A DNA stretch of 48,689 nucleotides from CAWCTB01 sp963798275 (GTDB lineage Bacteria; Acidobacteriota; Terriglobia; Terriglobales; Acidobacteriaceae): assembly GCA_963798275.1 (NCBI GenBank), contig CAWCTB010000035.1, positions 1-48,689 of the forward strand, in the 5' to 3' direction. Of this stretch, positions 1 through 8,160 are shown in pieces. Each line of letters starts with the position of its first letter. Positions within the stretch are counted from its first letter, which is position 1. The position numbers and the translations under genes were made by a program. The notes beneath the pieces are model-generated. The model saw only the letters and a list, made by a program, of their open reading frames with translations. It had not been told where the DNA came from and did no database searches.

Positions 1-72
1 TCGATCTTAGAAGCACCCGGTTCCGTCGCTGGCGAGGGCACCAGCAGTACAACACTCCCGGCTCCACTTTGT

Positions 73-348
73 CTAGTGGGTCTGTTGCAGCTTGGCAATT
101 AGTTTCTGCGCCAGATTGTCCTCTGACTCCGACCACAATACCCGCCCGGTGACGCCGCAATGTTTCTCGATGGCACTGGAGAAAGCGACCAGCTTGGCCA
201 CGTTGGTGCGGATGTTCTGCTCGATGGCCGGCGTAAGGCGAATGCCCTCGAACAGGAACGGCGTGTCGAGTCCGAAGTCCACCTGAATATGACCGTCGTC
301 GGCGTAGATACCTTCGTCGAACTGCACGCCATGCACCAGAAACTTCAC
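73..348 (-). CDS. Hypothetical protein, probable C-terminal half of a split gene
   Basis: A 91-residue frame that opens with GTG at 348 and overlaps the stop of the preceding frame by four bases (GTGA, 345-348). I do not recognise the family. It is soluble, with no membrane segment or signal; the stretch IQVDFGLDTPFL and the tail LWSESEDNLAQKLIAKL look like ordinary folded protein. Two readings are possible: a translationally coupled second gene, or the C-terminal half of one protein of about 200 residues. Restoring one lost base near 356-362 would give a continuous ...WVQRPRTAVKFLVHG... join with no extra residues, so I favour the frameshift. The function is unknown. Confidence 0.6.
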   Translation of the reverse strand: MKFLVHGVQFDEGIYADDGHIQVDFGLDTPFLFEGIRLTPAIEQNIRTNVAKLVAFSSAIEKHCGVTGRVLWSESEDNLAQKLIAKLQQTH

Positions 349-674
349 CGCTGTACGAGACGCTGCACCCAGGCGTCTCCGTGCTCGTCTTCGTTCGGCG
401 TCCAGAGGTCCCAGAAGGCTTCGAAGACAAAAGCAAAGTCATCGTGCACGAATTCTTGCGCCATCTCCGCCGCCTCCTCCGGGGAAATACCCGGGTTGAA
501 GCGCTGTTCCAGCACCGTCGGTTCGCTCCATGCGACCGGATGGACTGACAGGTAGGTCACCCCCTCGCGCAGGGAGGAGAAGAGAAACTGACGCAACACC
601 GAGACAGCACGCGGCATCATGTCGCGCTCGGGAAAACTGGAGAACCACAAACTCAGATAGAGAGAATCGGCCAT
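345..674 (-). CDS. Hypothetical protein, probable N-terminal half of a split gene
   Basis: 109 residues from the ATG at 674 (MADSLYLSLWFSSF). The frame is open further upstream, but that part is low-quality sequence and was left out. Visible content includes VTYLSVHPVAWSEPTVLEQRF, then an acidic helix (SPEEAAEMAQEFVHDD) and FWDLWTPNEDEHGDAWVQR before a TGA at 345-347. No known domain was recognised. The stop falls directly at the start of the next frame (73-348); the pair most likely represents one gene broken by a single-base deletion. A selenocysteine reading of this TGA was considered and rejected, because the residues after TGA in the same frame are not continuous with the downstream protein. 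Confidence 0.6.
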   Translation of the reverse strand: MADSLYLSLWFSSFPERDMMPRAVSVLRQFLFSSLREGVTYLSVHPVAWSEPTVLEQRFNPGISPEEAAEMAQEFVHDDFAFVFEAFWDLWTPNEDEHGDAWVQRLVQR

Positions 675-835
675 CGCCGGTATTTTACGCGAGTGCGCGG
701 GTCGAGGAACCCGCAATTCTTAGTGATTTCGTAGCCTGGCTGCGAGCCATCTCACTTGCCGAAAACGGTGGATTAATCTGGCAACACAGCCCTTCGAATT
801 GCATCGCACGGGCACGCGGAACATCGAACCGCAGT

Positions 836-1621
836 ATGGATCTTCAACTCGAAGACAAACGCGCCCTGGTTACCGGCTCCACGGCCGGTATAGGATTCGC
901 CATCGCCGAGGCACTCGCCCGCGAAGGCGCCGCCGTCATCGTGAATGGCCGCACCGAAGCACGCGTGAATCGGGCGATCGCCTGCATACGGCAGGCCGGA
1001 GCGCGCGGCCAACTGCTGCCCCTGGCCGCCGACCTGGGCAGCGCCGAAGGCGCGAAGAAGACGATCGCGGAGTTCCCCGAGGTCGACATCCTGGTCAACA
1101 ATGTCGGCATTTTCGACTTCAAGCCTTTCGAGGAAATCACCGACCAGGAGTGGATGTATATCTTTGAGGTCAACGTCATGAGTGGGGTCCGCCTGAGCCG
1201 GCATTATCTGCGCGGCTTGAAACAACGCAACTGGGGACGGATCATCTTTATCTCCAGCGAATCAGCGGTGCAGATACCGGCTGACGGCATTCAGTACGGC
1301 ATGAGCAAGACAGCACAGTTGGCGATTGCGCGGGGATTAGCCGAAACCACCGCGGGCACGGGCGTCACCGTAAACAGTGTCCTGGCTGGCCCGACGATGT
1401 CGGAGGGGGTCGAACGAATGTTGGCGCAATCTGGCCAGGGCGACCGAGCGGCGGTAGAGCGAGAATTCATACGAAGCGCTCGGCCGACCTCCCTGCTGAA
1501 ACGCTTCGCCGACCCGAAGGAGGTCGCGGCTATGGTGGCTTTCCTGGCCAGCCCGCTCTCATCCGCTACCAATGGTGCAGCGGTGCGGGCCGACGGAGGA
1601 GTGGTCCGGTCGATACTCTAG
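836..1621 (+). CDS. SDR family NAD(P)-dependent oxidoreductase
   Basis: 261 residues, the usual length for a classical short-chain dehydrogenase/reductase. The Rossmann glycine motif TGSTAGIG lies at residues 13-20, the structural NNVG at 88-91, a conserved Asn at 113, the catalytic Ser at about 141 (FISSES), and the YxxxK pair at Tyr154 and Lys158. The C-terminal end has the typical PKEVAAMVAFLASPLSSATNGAAVRADGG. I chose the ATG at 836 because the 102 upstream residues in frame look non-coding and the SDR fold starts directly after it. The substrate cannot be told from sequence; relatives include 3-oxoacyl-ACP reductase-like enzymes acting on varied alcohols. It stands alone, divergent from the small gene to its left, with no pathway partner nearby. 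Confidence 0.93.
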   Translation: MDLQLEDKRALVTGSTAGIGFAIAEALAREGAAVIVNGRTEARVNRAIACIRQAGARGQLLPLAADLGSAEGAKKTIAEFPEVDILVNNVGIFDFKPFEEITDQEWMYIFEVNVMSGVRLSRHYLRGLKQRNWGRIIFISSESAVQIPADGIQYGMSKTAQLAIARGLAETTAGTGVTVNSVLAGPTMSEGVERMLAQSGQGDRAAVEREFIRSARPTSLLKRFADPKEVAAMVAFLASPLSSATNGAAVRADGGVVRSIL

Positions 1622-1797
1622 GAAGGCTGTTGCCCGCAGCCAAGCTGTAAAATGATTTGGCTAAGCCTTTTCGCTCCAATAGCTTACATATAACTCATTG
1701 TATTGCAATGGTTTACCGCGATTTTTACCGCAAAAGACTCATTCTAAACGATCGACCTTTCGTTTTTTGCTGCGTCATTGCGTGTCAGCGAGACACT

Positions 1798-2868
1798 TCA
1801 GCCCTTGCCTTTGAACAAGTAAATCAGCTCGATCACCAGGATGATCACCACCATCAGTTCCAGCACGAAACCACGGCTTTGATTAAACTCGTCGATCAGA
1901 AAGCGGTAGAGGTTCTCGGCCGTCTTTAACTTCTCATTCACCAGGTTCTTATATTCGGGCACACCCGCCTTGGCGGCGGCCAGCCGATAGAGGCGCGCCG
2001 CGAACATGTCGCTCACGAACTTGATGGCATTGTCGGCCCGCTCCACCAGCTCCGTCACTTCGACCGTGACCGTGTTGAGGCGGGAGGCCTGACGGCGCAT
2101 GAGCCAGCGCCGCAGTATCCCAGGCCGTTTTTTCAGCGAGGTGTAAACGCCGGCGAGTTCACGCGTGAGCAGCTCGTCGTAATGACGAAATTCCAATAGC
2201 TGCGAATTGACGTACTCTAGGATTTGAATAGCTGTGTCTGCGCCGGACGGCGTGTCGTAGATCAGCGCCGCATTCCATCCCACCACAACCAGGTCGTTCG
2301 GATAGTACGAGAGTCTGGCCTGCAGAACGTCATCGCGTTCACCCGGGGCCAGCTCCGAGGCTTCGCCCCGAACCACGCGCGCGATTTCGGCGCCGTGCTC
2401 CGCCACCACCTCCGAAGCCGGAGGATTGTTGTCGATCTGGGTCAGGTTGAAGATGAAGTAGTCTTCATCGAGCCAGTCGCTATATGGCCGCACAATGGCA
2501 GCAGCCACCCGCTCCAGACGGTCGCGGACGATCTGCTGTGCGTGGCGCTCCAGTTCCGCGCTCGGCACCCATCGCGACGCCAGCACCGCTAGCGATTCCC
2601 AGTGGCCCTCAAACGGCAATTCAAACACCACGCTGATGACGCCGTAGTCGTAATACTTGAGCTGGGTCCGAAGTTGTTCACCCGTGCTGAGCGTGGTTGG
2701 CGGAGCCGACTCGACTACCGGCGGTTTCTCGAAGCGCACGTACTCTGGAGTGGCGTGTTTGAAGCTCGGCTCGACGCGGCGCGCCCCCAATATGGTGCGC
2801 AGCTCTTCCAGGTGTATCTCCTCGGCGACGTCGTGCAGCAACATCGCGATGACCGAGCCCTTCAGCAT
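1798..2868 (-). CDS. Membrane-anchored RMD1/DUF155-like protein
   Basis: 356 residues from the ATG at 2868, which is preceded by AAGGGG seven bases upstream; the longer frame would need a TTG at 2922. The N-terminal half is soluble and mixed alpha/beta (YYDYGVISVVFELPFEG). The C-terminal half is helical, with LEYVNSQLLEFRHYDELLTREL, NEKLKTAENLYRFLIDEF, and a single hydrophobic helix (LELMVVIILVIELIYLF) at the very end. This plan, a helical region followed by a C-terminal anchor, resembles the RMD1/Sif2-Sif3 (DUF155) family of mitochondrial inner-membrane proteins and their bacterial relatives. The family assignment is from memory of the pattern and is moderate at best. The molecular function of bacterial members is not established. 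Confidence 0.85.
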   Translation of the reverse strand: MLKGSVIAMLLHDVAEEIHLEELRTILGARRVEPSFKHATPEYVRFEKPPVVESAPPTTLSTGEQLRTQLKYYDYGVISVVFELPFEGHWESLAVLASRWVPSAELERHAQQIVRDRLERVAAAIVRPYSDWLDEDYFIFNLTQIDNNPPASEVVAEHGAEIARVVRGEASELAPGERDDVLQARLSYYPNDLVVVGWNAALIYDTPSGADTAIQILEYVNSQLLEFRHYDELLTRELAGVYTSLKKRPGILRRWLMRRQASRLNTVTVEVTELVERADNAIKFVSDMFAARLYRLAAAKAGVPEYKNLVNEKLKTAENLYRFLIDEFNQSRGFVLELMVVIILVIELIYLFKGKG

Positions 2869-2977
2869 CGCAGCCCCTTCGTGCCAGTCGCTTCGCGCAT
2901 GAAAGCGCACCGCCTTACACAATTGTAGCTGGGGCTCGTCAGTCGCCGTCGCGTTCGCGCCGACTATTACAACCCGG

Positions 2978-3526
2978 TTAAACGTGCGCCTTCAGCCGCT
3001 CAGCGTATTTCTTGCGGATTTTCTGCACCTTGGGCGCAACCACGAACATGCAATAGGGCTGATAAGGATTCTTAGTGAGATAGTCCTGGTGGTAGTCCTC
3101 GGCAACATAGAAGGTCGAGGCGGGCTCAACCCCCGTGACAATCGGGCTGGAGAAGACCTTATCGCGGGTCAACTCGGCGATCACCTGTTCCGCCGTCTGT
3201 TTCTGCTGCTCGTCAAGATAGAAGATGACGGAGCGATACTGCTCGCCAACGTCGTTGCCCTGCCGGTTCGGCGTGGTGGGGTCGTGGGCGGTGAAGAAAA
3301 CCTCCAGCAGATCGTGGAAGCTGAGCTTTGCGGGATCGAACGTGACCTCGGCAACCTCGACATGACCGGTGTTGCCGCGGCAAACCTGCTCGTAGGTGGG
3401 ATTGGCCGTCCGGCCGCCCATGTAGCCGGAGCGCACCGACTCGACGCCTTCGATCTGATTCAAAGCGGCTTCGACGCACCAGAAGCATCCACCGCCCAGC
3501 ACTGCTTTTTCGTATGCCATAGACAT
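2978..3526 (-). CDS. msrA: Peptide-methionine (S)-S-oxide reductase MsrA
   Basis: 182 residues, typical of MsrA. The signature GGGCFWC sits at residues 11-17 with the catalytic Cys at position 14. GYMGGRTANPTYEQVCRGNTGHVEVAEVTFDP and FFTAHDPTTPNRQGNDVGEQYRS are family-specific. The enzyme reduces methionine-S-sulfoxide, free or in proteins, using thioredoxin, and protects against oxidative damage. A resolving Cys may be the one in NPYQPYCMF near the C terminus. No MsrB is fused or adjacent. The start at 3526 is followed by a second ATG two codons later (3520); neither has a clear Shine-Dalgarno. It is transcribed divergently from the MscS-type channel gene, sharing the 169-bp gap between them. 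Confidence 0.96.
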   Translation of the reverse strand: MSMAYEKAVLGGGCFWCVEAALNQIEGVESVRSGYMGGRTANPTYEQVCRGNTGHVEVAEVTFDPAKLSFHDLLEVFFTAHDPTTPNRQGNDVGEQYRSVIFYLDEQQKQTAEQVIAELTRDKVFSSPIVTGVEPASTFYVAEDYHQDYLTKNPYQPYCMFVVAPKVQKIRKKYAERLKAHV

Positions 3527-3695
3527 AGGATGCGCGAAGGTCTAATTGTATTCAGGCAACGTTCCGAGGGCTTCCCCCAACCGCATGCCGACCCGGTAAG
3601 CCGTTGCATATACTGATACGATCGGTCGTACGTTGAGTGCAAGCCTCACTTTGCTCCGGCACCCCCAGCCGGATTAGGTCATAATTAACGCCAAG

Positions 3696-6335
3696 ATGCA
3701 GCCTCGGTTTCCCTTCTCTCGTGGTGTTCGCCGCAACCTGACCGTTCCACTTGCGGCTAGGCGAAGTCTGTGGGCAGTCGCCCTGGCCCTGCTTTTGGTC
3801 TGCGGTCTGCAATGCACCTCCGCGGCCCAGATAGGACTCGGGAAGGCCCTTCTGGGCGGCAATCCGCCAAAGAAGGACACCAAGACGAGCGGGACGCCAA
3901 ACCCTGAGCCGGCGGCGGCGCAACCGGCGGAAACGCCACCCCCGAGTGTCATTCCTTTGCCCGATCTGGCCCTGCGGTCGCAGCAGCTCAGCCAAAGTTT
4001 GCGCGACATTGCCGCGACGCTGCCTACCCCGGAACAGCTCAGCGATGTGAGTGACGCTGTGACAGAGCGGCAGGCGGTCATTGCCGATAAGCAGAAGGAA
4101 GTCGACGCGCTGCTGGCCGGAACCCCCACCACGGTCGAGTTGCGTGAGCAAGAGAACTATTGGCGGGAGCTTCTAACCCAGAACCTCGCTTGGCGCAAAC
4201 AGTTGCTGGATTGGGCCAATGCAGCCCAATCGGCGGTCAATCAGCTCGATATCCAGGAGCCGCAATGGAAAGCGACGCTTGAGGCGAACAAGGACCTGCC
4301 TGCCCTCGGCCCTGCGGCGCAACTTATCAAGGACAACGTCAATACGATTCATAAGATCCGCACCCAGACGAACAATGTCTTGCAGCAAGTCGTCAAAATG
4401 CAAATTGACAACAGCGCCGGAGAACAAGCAGCGACCGACACGCTGAACCGGCTCGTCCAGGCAAGGATTGCCTTCCAGGGGAAGTTGTTTCAGCGTGACA
4501 GCCTGCCTATCTGGCAACTCGCGCTCAGGCGGCAGGTGGGCGAAGCTCCGCCTCTGTTTAAGTCCGCCTCGGGCCGGTGGATCGCCATTAAGACGTTTGC
4601 GGCGCAGAGCCGGGGAATTCTCATCTTTCTGGTAATCCTCCTGGTCATATCCCTTTGGGTTTCCTACCATCTCAGCCGCATCACTCGCCATACGGTACCG
4701 GTGGATGAAGAACAGGCGGCCGTGCTGCGCATTTTGCGGCATTGGATTTCTCTCGGACTTCTGCCTGCACTTGTACTGGGATACGTTCTGACTCCTTCGG
4801 CACCCCTGACCTTCTTGGGTGTTGCGGTGCTGGCCTCGTTCGTTCCGGTGCTGCGTCTCTTGCCGCCCCTGATCGAACCTCGCTTTCGGGTCATGCTGTA
4901 CGTAATGGGGGCGGCATACGCCTTCAATGTCGCGGTCAACTGGCTCTCGCTCTCTCCGGTCTGGACCCGCGAGCTGCTGTTCCTTAGCAACGGCACCGTC
5001 TTTCTATTATTCGTGTGGCTATTGCGGCCTTCCCGGATGTCGTTTCCTGAAAAGGGGCGGCGGTACGTGGTGCTGGCGCTTCGAATTGCCGTAGCCATTC
5101 TCGGACTTGGCCTGCTCTCCAATGCGCTGGGATACGTTAAGCTGGCCCAGTTCCTCTCGATCGGCTGTATTTGCAGCACGTTTATCGCCGTGGGCGCAGT
5201 TGCCGGTGTTCGAATTTTCACGCTGCTGTTGGCCGAAGGTGTCAATCATCCCCAGGCCGAGAGGTTGGCCATCATCCGCCTGCACCGGCAGGCCATCGTT
5301 CGCTGGGTGCCTCGTCTCATGCAATGGGGCGCATTTCTGCTGTGGCTGAGCTCAACGCTGGATTTGTTCAGCGTACGTGACGCGGTGAAGGGCGCAATCA
5401 CAGGCTTCCTAAACTTCCCCATCGCCGGATCCGCCTCGGGCGTGACCTTAAGCGGGGTGTTCGGATTCTTTTTTACCCTGGTGGGTGGATACCTGTTAGC
5501 CAGCGGGGTGCGCTTCCTTTTGAGGGAGGAAGTGCTGGGCCGTTTCCACCTGGCTCGTGGCGTTCCCGAACTTATCGCCTCCACTGTCTATTACCTGCTG
5601 CTGCTGTTGATCTTCCTGGGAGCGGTGAACGCCGGCGGTGTGGAACTGAACAAGTTCACTGTTCTAACCGGAGCCTTGGGGGTCGGCGTGGGCTTCGGGC
5701 TGCAGAACATCGTCAACAATTTCGTTTCCGGACTGATCCTGCAATTCGAGCGGCCCATTCACCTCCAGGACGTGCTGGAAGTGGATGGGCAGACGGGCAA
5801 AGTGACGCGCATTGGCATCCGGTCCAGCACACTGACGACGTTTCAGGGCGCTGAGGTCATCATTCCCAACGCAAACCTGATCTCCGGCAAGGTCACCAAC
5901 TGGACCCTGACTGAAGCCAAGCGGCGCGGTGAGCTTCCCGTCGGCGTCGCCTACGGCACCGATGCCGATGTTGTCATCAACTTGCTGCTCAAAGCTGCGA
6001 ACGCCCATGAGACCGTTCTCACCAACCCGCCGCCGGCCGCGTATTTCGTCGGCTTCGGCGACAGCTCGCTCAACTACGAACTGCAGTTCTGGGTGATGCA
6101 GGACAGCAACTGGATCAAAGTGCGAAGCGAGATTGCCCTGGTGGTGATGAAGTCCTTTGAAGAAGCCGGAATCGAAATTCCCTTCCCACAGCGCGATCTG
6201 CACGTGCGCTCCATCGCCAGCTCCGCAGACACCCTCGATCCGCTGGGAGCGGAGGCCGCGGCCGGCGGCAATGGCCTGGAAGACGAGAATGAAGAGCGCG
6301 ACCTCAGAACCAACCGCAGGTCCGTGGCGGATTGA
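3696..6335 (+). CDS. Large MscS-family mechanosensitive ion channel
   Basis: 879 residues, much longer than E. coli MscS (286) and closer to the MscK/YbiO/YnaI-type channels with extended N termini. An N-terminal signal or first membrane segment (residues about 25-43) is followed by a Pro-rich linker and a coiled-coil-rich periplasmic domain to about residue 300. Multiple transmembrane helices run from about 305 to 660. The pore helix and beta domain carry the family signature GALGVGVGFGLQNIVNNF (about 659-676), then FERPIHLQDVLEVDG and NANLISGKVTNWT. The C-terminal alpha/beta cage ends in an acidic tail. It is predicted to sit in the inner membrane and open on hypoosmotic shock. The ATG at 3696 begins the signal-like sequence. 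It is monocistronic, divergent from msrA. Confidence 0.94.
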   Translation: MQPRFPFSRGVRRNLTVPLAARRSLWAVALALLLVCGLQCTSAAQIGLGKALLGGNPPKKDTKTSGTPNPEPAAAQPAETPPPSVIPLPDLALRSQQLSQSLRDIAATLPTPEQLSDVSDAVTERQAVIADKQKEVDALLAGTPTTVELREQENYWRELLTQNLAWRKQLLDWANAAQSAVNQLDIQEPQWKATLEANKDLPALGPAAQLIKDNVNTIHKIRTQTNNVLQQVVKMQIDNSAGEQAATDTLNRLVQARIAFQGKLFQRDSLPIWQLALRRQVGEAPPLFKSASGRWIAIKTFAAQSRGILIFLVILLVISLWVSYHLSRITRHTVPVDEEQAAVLRILRHWISLGLLPALVLGYVLTPSAPLTFLGVAVLASFVPVLRLLPPLIEPRFRVMLYVMGAAYAFNVAVNWLSLSPVWTRELLFLSNGTVFLLFVWLLRPSRMSFPEKGRRYVVLALRIAVAILGLGLLSNALGYVKLAQFLSIGCICSTFIAVGAVAGVRIFTLLLAEGVNHPQAERLAIIRLHRQAIVRWVPRLMQWGAFLLWLSSTLDLFSVRDAVKGAITGFLNFPIAGSASGVTLSGVFGFFFTLVGGYLLASGVRFLLREEVLGRFHLARGVPELIASTVYYLLLLLIFLGAVNAGGVELNKFTVLTGALGVGVGFGLQNIVNNFVSGLILQFERPIHLQDVLEVDGQTGKVTRIGIRSSTLTTFQGAEVIIPNANLISGKVTNWTLTEAKRRGELPVGVAYGTDADVVINLLLKAANAHETVLTNPPPAAYFVGFGDSSLNYELQFWVMQDSNWIKVRSEIALVVMKSFEEAGIEIPFPQRDLHVRSIASSADTLDPLGAEAAAGGNGLEDENEERDLRTNRRSVAD

Positions 6336-6568
6336 GCCGCGGCGACGCAAACCCTGCTGATTTTTCTGCTTGGGCAACGTCCGGCCAGCGGCCCAGGTTT
6401 TTCCGCATCGCAACCGGTGGTTGTGCTCTCTAATGCCTTTAGTGTTTTTGCTCTACGCTCAGCAGAAGCGCGTAAGCCCGAAGCAGGCGTACGTCAGGCG
6501 TAGAATAACGAGCAGCAGCGCTGGCTCCGCCACGTGGGGTGGCGGCGCGACCCTGGAGGATTCCAGCC

Positions 6569-8074
6569 TTGAGCAACTACCCGCAATCCCTTGGCGAACT
6601 TCGTCGCAGCTCTCAGTTTTCGGAAGAGAAGGTCAAGACCCGGCGTGTCAAAGATGAGATGCGCGATAACCTGATCGCGAGGTTGCGGGATAGCGGGCCG
6701 ATCTTTCCCGGGATCGTCGGTTATGACGATACGGTTGTGCCGCAACTGGTGAACGCGGTGCTTTCGCGCCATAACTTCATCCTGCTCGGACTTCGCGGGC
6801 AAGCCAAGAGCCGCATCCTGCGGGCGCTCACAACCTTGCTCGACCCTCAGATACCGTACCTGCTGGGCTGCGAAATCCACGACAATCCTTACGCTCCGTT
6901 GTGCCCGCGTTGCCGCAAGCTGCTCGCCGAAAATCCCGACGACGCACCCATCGGCTATCTCACTCCCGACCATCGCTACGTGGAGAAGCTGGCCACGCCC
7001 GACGTGACCATCGCTGACTTGATCGGCGATATCGATCCCATCAAGGCCGCCAAGGGAGGACATGAACTGGGAAGCGAGTTGACCGTGCACTACGGGTTGC
7101 TGCCTCGCGCCAACCGCGGCATATTCGCGGTGAACGAGCTGCCGGACCTAGCGGGGAAGATCCAGGTCGGGTTGTTCAACATCATGCAGGAAGGCGACGT
7201 GCAGATTAAGGGTTACCCGGTGCGCCTGCCGCTCGACATTGCGCTGGTATTCAGCGCCAATCCCGAGGACTATACCGCCCGCGGCAAGATCGTCACGCCG
7301 CTCAAAGACCGCATTGGATCGGAGATTCGCACCCACTACCCGGCAACGGTGCAGGAGGGATTGGCGATCACCTCACAGGAAGCCTGGATCGAGCGCAACG
7401 GACACCAGTTGCAGATTCCAGAGTTCGTGAGCGAAGTGATCGAACAGGTCGCCTTCGTAGCGCGCGAAGACAAGCGCATCGATAAGCGATCCGGTGTGAG
7501 CCAGCGGTTGCCCATCAGCGCGATGGAGAATGTCATCTCCAATGCGGAACGCCGGGCCATCCGTTCCGGCGAGAAGCTGGTGGTGCCGCGTATCGGCGAC
7601 ATCTACGCCGCACTCCCGTCCATTACGGGCAAGCTCGAACTGGAATACGAGGGAGAGCTGAAGGGCGCCGACACGGTAGCGCGAGAAATCATTCGCGTCG
7701 CCATTGCCCGCACCTACGACCGCTACTTTCATGGCAACAGCAACATGAACCAGGTGGTGCAGTGGTTCGACCTGGGCGGCGAAATCCAGATGCGCGATTC
7801 GGCGAGCGCGCAGGACATGCTGCATAAGCTGCGCGGCATTCAGGGACTGCTCGACAAGCTGAGCGCTCTCGGCCTCAGCGGAAAAGAGCCATCGGAACTG
7901 CTGGTATCGGCCGCGGAGTTCATCCTTGAGGGTCTGCACGCTCACAAGAAGATTGGCCGCAGCGAGGAGCGCATGTTCACCGCGGGCGAGAAACAGCCGA
8001 AGCGGGAGAAACAGAGTTTCCGCGAGGAAGAGGATGAGCGCGATTTTCGCCGGCAGCGAAGGCCGTTCAATTAG
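6569..8074 (+). CDS. Magnesium-chelatase-like AAA+ ATPase
   Basis: 501 residues starting at a TTG (6569), chosen because GGAGG lies at 6555-6559, nine bases upstream. It is a ChlI/BchI- or MoxR-like AAA+ ATPase. The P-loop is GLRGQAKS (about residue 73), the Walker B-like region is GIFAVNELPDL, and the sensor and arginine region is SANPEDYTARGKIVTPLKDRIG. A cysteine cluster (CEIHDNPYAPLCPRC) after the P-loop could bind zinc; this is an insertion I would not expect in canonical BchI. The next gene is a VWA protein, so the pair matches the ATPase-plus-MIDAS arrangement of metal-insertion and MoxR-type remodelling machines. No tetrapyrrole gene is nearby, so chelatase activity is not implied. 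The stop codon lies inside a 7-bp repeat. Confidence 0.9.
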   Translation: MSNYPQSLGELRRSSQFSEEKVKTRRVKDEMRDNLIARLRDSGPIFPGIVGYDDTVVPQLVNAVLSRHNFILLGLRGQAKSRILRALTTLLDPQIPYLLGCEIHDNPYAPLCPRCRKLLAENPDDAPIGYLTPDHRYVEKLATPDVTIADLIGDIDPIKAAKGGHELGSELTVHYGLLPRANRGIFAVNELPDLAGKIQVGLFNIMQEGDVQIKGYPVRLPLDIALVFSANPEDYTARGKIVTPLKDRIGSEIRTHYPATVQEGLAITSQEAWIERNGHQLQIPEFVSEVIEQVAFVAREDKRIDKRSGVSQRLPISAMENVISNAERRAIRSGEKLVVPRIGDIYAALPSITGKLELEYEGELKGADTVAREIIRVAIARTYDRYFHGNSNMNQVVQWFDLGGEIQMRDSASAQDMLHKLRGIQGLLDKLSALGLSGKEPSELLVSAAEFILEGLHAHKKIGRSEERMFTAGEKQPKREKQSFREEEDERDFRRQRRPFN

Positions 8075-8156
8075 TGAATAGTGATTAGTGGATAGTGAAT
8101 AGTCGTCAGACGAGTTTTCTACCGATGGCAGACTATCCACTGCCCACTGACAACTG
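8072..8156. repeat. Two inverted arrays of a 7-bp unit between the AAA+ and VWA genes
   Basis: Four and a half units of TAGTGNN (TAGTGAA, TAGTGAT, TAGTGGA, TAGTGAA, TAGTC) run from 8072 to 8104. On the opposite strand, units CAGTTGT, CAGTGGG, CAGTGGA and TAGTCTG run from 8156 down to 8129. The arms contain a perfect 10-bp inverted repeat, AGTGGATAGT (8087-8096) with ACTATCCACT (8132-8141). The first unit supplies the TAG stop of the upstream ATPase. The array fills nearly the whole gap to the downstream VWA start, so it would fold in the bicistronic mRNA. Confidence 0.85.
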
Positions 8157-8160
8157 CTTT

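Noticed and set aside
345..348. In-frame TGA as a selenocysteine codon, since SelB is encoded in the window
   Set aside because: Reading through the TGA in the same frame gives residues unrelated to the downstream protein, which lies in another frame; a one-base indel explains the data better.
1622..1797. tRNA gene or attachment site in the gap after the SDR gene
   Set aside because: The AT-richer sequence with GGTTTACCGCGATTTTTACCGC looked like an integration scar, but no cloverleaf, no duplicate and no integrase were found.
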